Source: a bacterium (lineage in GTDB: Bacteria > Bacillota > Clostridia > Lachnospirales > Lachnospiraceae). From it: a stretch of DNA of 64,000 nt. The stretch is taken from positions 62,001 through 126,000 of the forward strand of contig SFRL01000003.1 of the NCBI GenBank assembly GCA_004562765.1. Reading direction: 5' to 3'. The position numbers and the translations under genes were made by a program. Shown here piece after piece: positions 9,086 through 15,773 of this stretch; the first letter of the stretch is position 1, and each line of letters starts with the position of its first letter. The notes beneath the pieces were generated by a model. The model did no database searches, was not told the DNA's origin, and worked only from the letters and a program-made list of their open reading frames with translations.

Positions 9086-10947
9086 TTTCTTTTCTTTAAA
9101 AATGCAGCGACATCAGCGGCACTTCGTGTCTTCGGCCACTGTCTTGCATGCGACTCCATCTCTTCCTTTCGCACTTCATCCTTGCTAACGGTTGCGCTTG
9201 CCCGGACAGTTCCTGAATATGAGCTAAGACTCTTGGAACCGGTGATAAAATAACGTCGCTGGCCCGATGTCGGCTTCATCACCTTCGTGGTGGCCCCGCC
9301 TTGACGATTTGGCATATCCGCTTTTCGCACTTCCGCATCGTTAACCACAGCACTTGTTTTGACAGTTCCCACATACTGTGCCTCTCTCTGCGATCCCTGC
9401 AGATAATAACTCCTTGCCTTTTTCTCCATATCTGCCTTGGAAGTCATCTCATTCGTATTCGCACTTGCTTTGACAGTTCCTTTATACTGTGACATGCTCT
9501 GTGATCCCGGCAGATAATAACTCCTTGCCTTTTTCTCCATATCTGCCTTGGAAGTCATCTCACTCGTATTCGCACTTGCTTTAACAGTTCCTTTATACTG
9601 TGACATGCTCTGCGATCCCTGCAGATAATAACTCCTTGCCTTTTTCTCCATATCTGCCTTGGAAGTCATCTCACGTGTATCGGCACTTCTGGTAGCATCT
9701 GTTCCGTTATAACGCCTCTGATTTTCCGGTTTGTTGGCATCTGTGTCATTTGTCGCCGCACTCGCCTTAACAGTTCCCATATACTGTGCCACACTCTGTG
9801 ATCCCGGCAGATAATAGCTTCTTGCCTGTGTCTCCATATCTGTCTTGGAAGTCATCTCACGTGTATTGGCACTTCTGGTAGCATCTGTGCCATCGTAGCG
9901 TTTCTGACCTTCTGTCGGCTTCATCGTCATCTTCGCTGCAATGCTATCGGATCTTTGCCCTTTGTATTTTTTAACAAAAGCGGTCTTTTCCTCTTCAGGC
10001 ACCTTGTTATCCACATACATGGTTGCCTGCTTTTCCATCTCTTTCTTCGTCAGCTCATCTTTATTCCTCTGCGCACTCTGTTTTGCAATCCCTTTATATG
10101 TCGACTTGCTCACGGATCCCGGAATAAAATAACGCTTTGCAGCCTGCTCCATCTCTTTCTTCGAAGCCATCTGATTCTTTGTGGCGATTCCGATCTCATT
10201 TTCATGGGTTTTGGCATTTCGAGTGGTTGAAATCTTCCTGCCTTTATAATTCAAAACATGCATGGGAACCTCTTTGACCTTTTTATCCACATACATCTTT
10301 GCCTTTTCTTCCATCTCTTCTTTTGTCAGCTCAGTGACGCCCATCAGTTCCTTCGCTTGCTTGCGCTCTGCATCGCGCTCCATATTCTTATGATCCTTGC
10401 TCATACTCCACGTTTTGCGCTTTGACAGCGTGGACGGATTATCGATACAGAGCATCTCACGGTACGCGATCGTTGTTGTCTCCACAAGCAGACCGCTGCG
10501 CTCTGCGTTCAGTTCTCCATACTCCTTTGCCATGACCGTACAGCCGGTAAAAGTATACATGCGCTGCATAGAATCGGAAAGATCCAAAACACCGTTTTCT
10601 CCTTCTCCCTGATAACGGCTGACCATAAGGATCACCGGAAGTGCAAGATCCGTGCCAAGTGCCAGCGGATCCAGCATATCAATGCCCACATAGCGCTCTA
10701 CCTGAAAAGTAAAAGGCTTGCTGATCGGCTTTCTGAGCATATGTACATAATCATTCAATCCGCCTTCCTGCAGGATCTCGTATTCATTTTCTCTCTGAAA
10801 TACACGCACAGACTTGCAGGGCAGGTTATAAATGCCCTCCACCTGAAGATTAAAATTGTAATTAACGAGCGGCGTCAGTCCCTGATTGGATGTCATATCC
10901 CAATCCAGACCACTTCCAAATCCTACTCCATCTGTCATATAGTCCAT
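9082..10947 (-). CDS. Second tail-tube-like protein with C-terminal 37-residue repeats (Pvc5-like)
   Basis: The first 185 or so residues resemble the gp19-type tube fold found in secondary tube proteins of eCIS (VNYNFNLQVEGIYNLPCKSV, then PFTFQVERYV and YTFTGCTVMAKEYGELNAER). The rest, about 430 residues, is a Lys/Met/Ser-rich tail of repeats with the core SYYLxGSxSxxxYxGTVKAS preceded by MTSKADMEKKAR. Three units are nearly identical with a period of 37 residues; others are diverged. I place the start at ATG 10947, because the GTG at 10956 directly abuts the GAGAGG that serves as ribosome binding site. The tail has no membrane segment; it could decorate or line the tube. 621 residues. Confidence 0.72.
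   Translation of the reverse strand: MDYMTDGVGFGSGLDWDMTSNQGLTPLVNYNFNLQVEGIYNLPCKSVRVFQRENEYEILQEGGLNDYVHMLRKPISKPFTFQVERYVGIDMLDPLALGTDLALPVILMVSRYQGEGENGVLDLSDSMQRMYTFTGCTVMAKEYGELNAERSGLLVETTTIAYREMLCIDNPSTLSKRKTWSMSKDHKNMERDAERKQAKELMGVTELTKEEMEEKAKMYVDKKVKEVPMHVLNYKGRKISTTRNAKTHENEIGIATKNQMASKKEMEQAAKRYFIPGSVSKSTYKGIAKQSAQRNKDELTKKEMEKQATMYVDNKVPEEEKTAFVKKYKGQRSDSIAAKMTMKPTEGQKRYDGTDATRSANTREMTSKTDMETQARSYYLPGSQSVAQYMGTVKASAATNDTDANKPENQRRYNGTDATRSADTREMTSKADMEKKARSYYLQGSQSMSQYKGTVKASANTSEMTSKADMEKKARSYYLPGSQSMSQYKGTVKASANTNEMTSKADMEKKARSYYLQGSQREAQYVGTVKTSAVVNDAEVRKADMPNRQGGATTKVMKPTSGQRRYFITGSKSLSSYSGTVRASATVSKDEVRKEEMESHARQWPKTRSAADVAAFLKKRK
9380..9712 (-). repeat. Three 111-bp tandem repeats inside a coding region
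   Basis: The string agataataac recurs at 9401, 9512 and 9623, giving an exact 111-bp period with few differences between units; a more diverged copy begins at about 9809. The repeats encode the 37-residue units of the tube-like protein. Near identity at DNA level implies recent expansion or conversion. Confidence 0.9.
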
Positions 10948-10974
10948 ATGATCCACCTCTCATATTTCTTTTCG

Positions 10975-11172
10975 TTATCTGTCCGGTTTCATGTCTAAAA
11001 TACTTTTTTCTTTCGATTTCTTGGAGGGATTCAAGCTCTTATTGATCTCGGATATCTCACTGCACCAGCGCCTGCGGCTCATATGATCGAGCTGCATGAC
11101 CTCATCCATACCCCAGTGAAAATAATACGAGATAAAAGACATCTCCCGATAAAGCTCCTCTTTCGGATACAG
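10975..11172 (-). CDS. DUF6760-like small eCIS protein, probable CTG start
   Basis: A short protein with the conserved pattern LYREMSFISYYFHWGMDEVM followed by LDHMSRRRWCSEI, matching the small DUF6760-type proteins next to tube genes in eCIS loci. Such proteins are about 60 residues and begin just before the YP(x)ELY motif. No ATG fits: the nearest upstream ATG (11238) would overlap the previous gene by 64 bp. The sequence GAGGAGG at the previous stop codon lies 7 bp before a CTG codon at 11170-11172, giving a 65-residue protein of the expected size, so I choose CTG. The ATG at 11238 stays possible (87 residues). Confidence 0.72.
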   Translation of the reverse strand: MYPKEELYREMSFISYYFHWGMDEVMQLDHMSRRRWCSEISEINKSLNPSKKSKEKSILDMKPDR

Positions 11173-11174
11173 CT

Positions 11175-11537
11175 TTATCCCTCCTCGGTAAAATTTAGCG
11201 GTACCTGAAAGATCTCGCCGCAGGACGGGCAGACACATTCCATGGTGGGCGGCTCAATATCATTGATCCGTTGATACATATCCTGTAAAAACGCCAGATC
11301 CGCGGTAAAGAGCTTTTCAATGATATTTGCTCCGATCATCGGAATTCCCTCCAGCTCTGTCACTACCTTGCTTAAGATCACGATCGTAAGATAAGACGGA
11401 TTGCTTAATACACGCGGATCTCTCGTTGCGCTGATCTCATCTCCCGCGGTTGCCAGACGCATCTTTCCGTTGCGATGAAGCTCTCCGTTGCTGTCCATGT
11501 AGCCCTTCGGCAGTGTAAATTCAAATACTGTTTCCAT
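11175..11537 (-). CDS. Tail assembly / chaperone-like protein of the eCIS (gp-type, zinc-ribbon end)
   Basis: A 120-residue protein similar to small phage tail assembly proteins that follow the tube gene in eCIS. It begins EFTLPKGYMDSNGELHRNG, contains RDPRVLSNPSYLTIVILSKV, and ends with CVCPSCGEIFQVPL, which has a CxxC pair and could bind metal. The ATG follows GAGAGGGCATAACAT. It is separated from the tube gene by a 149-bp structured spacer and its stop overlaps the ribosome binding site of the next gene. The precise role is inferred from order and length. Confidence 0.7.
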   Translation of the reverse strand: METVFEFTLPKGYMDSNGELHRNGKMRLATAGDEISATRDPRVLSNPSYLTIVILSKVVTELEGIPMIGANIIEKLFTADLAFLQDMYQRINDIEPPTMECVCPSCGEIFQVPLNFTEEG

Positions 11538-11579
11538 ATGTTATGCCCTCTCTTTGTTTTTTGAACTATCGTCAGATTC

Positions 11580-11665
11580 CCCGCCAAAATGGAACGGTTT
11601 TGTCCTACGTTTCACCTTGGCGGGAAACCTGCACATGGCAGGTTTCCCAGCGCATTTTATGCGCT
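11580..11665 (-). promoter_or_regulatory. Structured intercistronic region after the tube gene
   Basis: Three inverted repeats fill this part of the only large gap inside the operon. A perfect 11-bp stem pairs 11622-11632 with 11638-11648 (5-nt loop). A 7-bp stem pairs 11649-11655 with 11659-11665. An 8-bp arm at 11580-11587 can pair with 11617-11624, which overlaps the first stem, so the two folds exclude each other. There is no T-run, so it is not a standard terminator. It may protect the upstream tube/sheath mRNA or limit read-through, which would fit the high copy need of those proteins. Confidence 0.6.
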
Positions 11666-11686
11666 TTGTATTTGTAATAACAGATC

Positions 11687-12184
11687 CTAGTTCGGAATGA
11701 TGAGTTCCTCGTATGCGAGCTCTACGGACTCGATCGCTACATCACTGGTCTTTGCATCCAGGTCGGGAGCAGTATACTTGGTTACCCATGCGTTGGAAAG
11801 GATCCATACACGTGTACCGGTCACTGACTCAACCTTTGTCTGAGGTGCGCCGCCGTTGATATCGATCATCTCGATCTGCACGTTGTTACGGGGCATCTCA
11901 CCACGAACCTCGCTGACACACTCCTGAATCCATGTCTTGAATGCACTGTCCAGAGTATATCCAAACTTTAAGGTTACGTTTCCGTGCTTTACAAGTCCGG
12001 GGATCTTTACCGGAGCAAGGCTGTTCGCATTGCCCTGACGGAATTCAATTACATCTACGGTTGCTTCCACGCCTGACACCTCGCTGAACGCTGCGGTTCC
12101 GCTGACACCGTCAACAGTAACGAGGAAGTTCATTTTAGTCAACGGATATGCCAGTTGCTTTCCATTGCTTTCATATGTTGCCAT
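11687..12184 (-). CDS. Inner tube protein (gp19 / Pvc1-like)
   Basis: A 165-residue tube protein of the T4 gp19 family, whose stacked hexamers form the inner tube. Signature features are NFLVTVDGVSGTAAFSEVSG near the N-terminus, the central GLVKHGNVTLKFG and the C-terminal ESVELAYEELI. Length matches Pvc1/Hcp-like tube proteins. The ATG follows AGGAGAGATAATTT. It is directly downstream of the sheath gene (41 bp), the standard arrangement. The codon pattern and start are unremarkable. Confidence 0.92.
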   Translation of the reverse strand: MATYESNGKQLAYPLTKMNFLVTVDGVSGTAAFSEVSGVEATVDVIEFRQGNANSLAPVKIPGLVKHGNVTLKFGYTLDSAFKTWIQECVSEVRGEMPRNNVQIEMIDINGGAPQTKVESVTGTRVWILSNAWVTKYTAPDLDAKTSDVAIESVELAYEELIIPN

Positions 12185-12225
12185 AAATTATCTCTCCTTT
12201 ACTTTTTTTCGTTCAGACCTCTATC

Positions 12226-13926
12226 TTATTCTTCTGCCTCTCCGCCAGCCTCTGCCGTGTGCTGTGTTACACGGAAGATGACGAATTCTGCAGGACGGGA
12301 AGGTGCGATACCGATGTTGCAGATCAGTCTGCCGTTCATGATATCGTCTCTGCTCATCGTAGAAGGTCCGATCTCTACGAAGTAAGCCTCAGATGCAGAG
12401 CTTCCTGCGAGCATTCCGGTTCTCCACATGCCATCGAGGAAGGAAGAAATGGTCATGCTGACTCTCTGCCAAAGAGTTGCATCGTTGGGCTCGAATACCA
12501 CCCAGTTGGTGTTTGCCTTGATGCTCTCCTCCACGTAGATGAACAGACGACGTACGTTGATGTACTTGAACGCGCTGTTGCTGCTGGCGGTCTTTGCGCC
12601 CCAGATACGGATGCCCTGTCCCGGGAAAGAACGGATCAGGTTGATTCCCTCGGGATTTAAGATATCCTGCTCTGCCTTTGTATAGTTGGTCTTTAAACCG
12701 GTACAGAATACAGTCTCATTTGCCGGTGCCTTATGTACGCCACGGTTGATATCGGTTCTTGAGTATACACCGAGAACTGCTCCTGAAGGAGGTACAAAGT
12801 CAGCCTTTCCGGATGCGCGGTCAAATACCTGGATCCAGGGATGATACATTGCTGCGTAGGTGGAATCGATCATGTTTCTGTACTCGATCAGATCCTTTGT
12901 CTTGTAAAGATCCTTCGGCATATCAAGCACTGCCACACGGTTCTTTAAGTTCTCGCAATGTCCGACGAGTGCTACAACTACCTCAGGGATCGTGATTCCG
13001 GGCACTGCCATCATGCTGACAAGCTCGTTCTCTACGAAGGACTGGATACCGGTACGCTTGCCGGGGCCGCCATCCTCGCCGATAAAGGTTGCTGCGTTCA
13101 CCTTTGACATGGTTCCGTCACTACCACCGTCTAAAGTGATCATTCCGCTGGTCTGTCCCTCGCCAAGAATTGCCTCTACAGGGTTTCCGATCTCAGCCAT
13201 AGGTGCAACGGTTACTTTAGCGATCTCACTGGAAGAAAGCTTTGTTCCGATGTAGTTCGGAGAAGCGATGTTGAAGCTGAGCTCTGAGTAGTTCTCTGCC
13301 TCATCATTGTAACGGATGCTTACATCTACGGTCACAAGATAAACAACAGTCTTCGGGATCAGGGTATCATCTACCACTTTTCCAGTGAAGGGCTGCTCAA
13401 ATACGATCGCATTGTCAAAAATAGACTTGATCTTGTTGTACTCGCCGTTTACAACTACGAGATCTCCCTCACGGAAGCCTTCGGTTGTCTTTGCGATATA
13501 GCCCTCTCCAGCCTCGGAAATAAGCTGCATTTTCTTCTTTGTAACAGTATTGAAAGAAATCTGGATGCGATTGCCCCACTTACCTTCGTTAGCTGCCTCA
13601 GCAGTTAAAATACCGGCAGTCTTTGCTGCAGCCTTTGCATCAGCGGGAACGACACGTGATACGAAACATCTGGTTCCGCCGTTCGCGAAGAACTGCTCTA
13701 CGCTGTTTGCAAGATAACGGTATTCGCCGTGTGTAAACTCACTTAAAAAGCCGCCAAACTGTTTGGTAAAGCTCTTAAAACTTGTTACGAGTGAAGGAGC
13801 GCCGATCGACGGTCCTTTTTCTGCCAGGCCAACGAAGCCTGCGGTACTTGTTCCAACTCCTTCAATGCTTCGCGGAGAATTATCATATTCCTCCACATAT
13901 ACGCCAGGTGACAAATATTCAGCCAT
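12226..13926 (-). CDS. Contractile tail sheath protein
   Basis: A 566-residue sheath protein. The N-terminus MAEYLSPGVYVEEYDNSPRS followed by IEGVGTSTAGFVGLAEKGP is the diagnostic sheath start. The C-terminal third holds INVRRLFIYVEESI and TNWVVFEPNDATLWQRV, the conserved handshake domain, and ends with an acidic tail. PVC and Afp carry several sheath genes; only this one is seen here. It contracts around the tube to drive injection. The ATG follows GAAAGGAGAAATATACA, a strong ribosome binding site. Confidence 0.96.
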   Translation of the reverse strand: MAEYLSPGVYVEEYDNSPRSIEGVGTSTAGFVGLAEKGPSIGAPSLVTSFKSFTKQFGGFLSEFTHGEYRYLANSVEQFFANGGTRCFVSRVVPADAKAAAKTAGILTAEAANEGKWGNRIQISFNTVTKKKMQLISEAGEGYIAKTTEGFREGDLVVVNGEYNKIKSIFDNAIVFEQPFTGKVVDDTLIPKTVVYLVTVDVSIRYNDEAENYSELSFNIASPNYIGTKLSSSEIAKVTVAPMAEIGNPVEAILGEGQTSGMITLDGGSDGTMSKVNAATFIGEDGGPGKRTGIQSFVENELVSMMAVPGITIPEVVVALVGHCENLKNRVAVLDMPKDLYKTKDLIEYRNMIDSTYAAMYHPWIQVFDRASGKADFVPPSGAVLGVYSRTDINRGVHKAPANETVFCTGLKTNYTKAEQDILNPEGINLIRSFPGQGIRIWGAKTASSNSAFKYINVRRLFIYVEESIKANTNWVVFEPNDATLWQRVSMTISSFLDGMWRTGMLAGSSASEAYFVEIGPSTMSRDDIMNGRLICNIGIAPSRPAEFVIFRVTQHTAEAGGEAEE

Positions 13927-13984
13927 TGTATATTTCTCCTTTCATCATTACATCTTGATAAATTCTTCATTTTGTTTGTACTTG

Positions 13985-14374
13985 TCAGGTACTTACTTTC
14001 ATCTGTCCGGGCGAGGTGATCTGGATCGTCCCCATACCGTTTCCACAGATGACTTTACAATCACTGGTCAAACACGGCTTTCCATCGATCATGGTCGTTG
14101 GAGAAGTCGGGATCCACGTGCCGGATGTCTGCGGCATGCAGGGCTGCGGTGTCAGAACTCCAAGCGCTGCCGCTGTTGCGGCTGCGACCTGTGGATTTGC
14201 CAGAGATGTACACATTCCAAAGGGTTGAATGTTTACCATTCCCTGTGCATCCTGGATCGTTGCTGCCGGTTGTCCTGAAACAATGCATGTTGACTGTGAT
14301 GTGACATTCAGGTTTGACGGTGCTGCCCCAAAGGGACATTGCAGCACAGCTCCTGATACTACGATTACTCCCAT
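13985..14374 (-). CDS. PAAR-like tip protein (DUF4280)
   Basis: A 129-residue PAAR-like protein that should sharpen the spike tip. It begins GVIVVSGAVLQCPFGAAPSN and contains the Cys-bearing blocks PFGMCTSLANP, LTPQPCMPQTSGTW and KPCLTSDCKVICGNGMG, the typical DUF4280 series with four or more cysteines likely to bind metal. It lies between the sheath gene and a 247-residue accessory gene rather than beside the spike gene. Confidence 0.85.
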   Translation of the reverse strand: MGVIVVSGAVLQCPFGAAPSNLNVTSQSTCIVSGQPAATIQDAQGMVNIQPFGMCTSLANPQVAAATAAALGVLTPQPCMPQTSGTWIPTSPTTMIDGKPCLTSDCKVICGNGMGTIQITSPGQMKVST

Positions 14375-14386
14375 GCTTTTTGCTCC

Positions 14387-15130
14387 TTACTGTAATTCAT
14401 TGTGCACGCAGTGATGAAAATCTACGATCTGAAACCGGATCTCTCCGTTTACGCGATAGCGCACCAGATAGTTTAACAACTCTGCGCTGTCCCTCACACG
14501 AAGCAAATAGCTTCCATCCGGTGATACATTTCCAAATATCACACGGGAAATCGGGGAATTGACAGGAAATGTCTCTGTGAGCGGTTCTCTCAGCTTCACC
14601 ATATCCGGCGGAACCTCCTCAGCCACGGCAAAATGCTCGTAGTGTGTTCGGTCGCTGCTGATCAAACCATAATGGACATGTTCCATGCTCAGTCTTCCTT
14701 TTGCCAAAAACAGCTTCATGAGACATTTGCGCTCATTAAACTCACTAAAGCAAATGTTTGACTGTGTGAGGCTGACCGCCTCAATCTCTTCCAGACCCTG
14801 AAGTGTACCGGTGAGCGAGCAAAGACGTTCTCCCTTTGCCAGATTCTCTGACGGTATCAGGAATACCTGCAAAAGAGGCACCACATTATCCAGCTTTTCG
14901 TACTGTACGTTTACCACTGCATCCTCGTAGCCGAATACCTTCAGCGTCAGCGTGCTATCGCTGCGCCCGGTGTTGATAAAGACGAAATTTCCGCCGCCTC
15001 TCGGAATCGGCCAGCACTGTTTGCCTTCGATAAAAAAACGTACATCCTGTTCTCCAACGGAGTTTCCGGTCGTCGAATCGACGAGCTGAAGAACCAGATC
15101 AAGCCTGTGGTGAATCGTTGGTGCTTCCAC
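14387..15130 (-). CDS. Accessory protein of the eCIS locus, beta-rich; unknown function
   Basis: A 247-residue protein following the DUF4255 gene by only 6 bp. The first 90 residues look like a carboxypeptidase-regulatory or Ig-like beta sandwich (HHRLDLVLQLVDSTTGNSV, then FVFINTGRSDSTLTLKVFGY). The rest has no motif I recognise. Proteins with this opening are common beside DUF4255 genes in eCIS loci, so a structural or surface role is likely, but no specific function is supported. Confidence 0.55.
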   Translation of the reverse strand: MEAPTIHHRLDLVLQLVDSTTGNSVGEQDVRFFIEGKQCWPIPRGGGNFVFINTGRSDSTLTLKVFGYEDAVVNVQYEKLDNVVPLLQVFLIPSENLAKGERLCSLTGTLQGLEEIEAVSLTQSNICFSEFNERKCLMKLFLAKGRLSMEHVHYGLISSDRTHYEHFAVAEEVPPDMVKLREPLTETFPVNSPISRVIFGNVSPDGSYLLRVRDSAELLNYLVRYRVNGEIRFQIVDFHHCVHNELQ

Positions 15131-15136
15131 TTATAC

Positions 15137-15730
15137 TCACTCCCTCCCTTCTTCGCCTGTGACGTGCAGACCGAACGATGCTTCCGCAACGCGAGGTGTA
15201 TTGATCACAACCTCACTGGACAGGAATACGGGTGCCGCCTTATAAAACAGGCTGATCTGATAAGGCTTGTTGATCGCCTGCCACACCCTTACCTTTTCCT
15301 CCAGACTTATCTTCGCCTGAGACAGTACGATTGGAGGCTCTTGTGTGTCCAGCCAATTCTGCAGCTGGTTTGGAAGAACAGAACTGTTGTCATTGACAAT
15401 CTGTGCCGCCCTTCCGATGATCTTTTGTATATCCGGCGCCTTGAGTCCCATCTGGGAGGAGCCGTTGATAAACACCATATAGTATAAGCCATATGGTCTT
15501 GGCGGTCTTTGAAGCTGTACCCGCCCCCGCTGCATGAGCGGGCGCTGGGTAACGTCACTTTCCTCTCTGATATCGTACAGATACAGTCCGACAATGTAAT
15601 CCACGTCCTGATCTGCCGGAGAGGAGATTTCTATGTTGTTCGGTGAGGGTATCGGCTCCGGACACATCTTTTCCCTCAATGTCCGGACGATATACGAGCT
15701 CACGTCCGATATAATTGTATAATCTGCCAT
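15137..15730 (-). CDS. Tube-cap / terminator protein (DUF4255, Pvc16-like)
   Basis: A 197-residue protein of the DUF4255 family, represented by Pvc16, which caps the distal end of the sheath and tube. The pattern YTIISDVSSYIVRTLREKM at the start, VGLYLYDIREESDVTQR in the middle and PRPYGLYYMVFI are family hallmarks. The acidic C-terminal end follows EASFGLHVTGEE. It starts the particle-building part of the operon, downstream of the exported and membrane proteins. Confidence 0.88.
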   Translation of the reverse strand: MADYTIISDVSSYIVRTLREKMCPEPIPSPNNIEISSPADQDVDYIVGLYLYDIREESDVTQRPLMQRGRVQLQRPPRPYGLYYMVFINGSSQMGLKAPDIQKIIGRAAQIVNDNSSVLPNQLQNWLDTQEPPIVLSQAKISLEEKVRVWQAINKPYQISLFYKAAPVFLSSEVVINTPRVAEASFGLHVTGEEGRE

Positions 15731-15773
15731 CTGATCACCTCATGTATATTATTTATCCGGGTACCGCCGGTCA

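Noticed and set aside
9380..9712. Regular repeats considered as a CRISPR array
   Set aside because: The 111-bp units are in frame and continuous, without unique spacers, and encode protein repeats.
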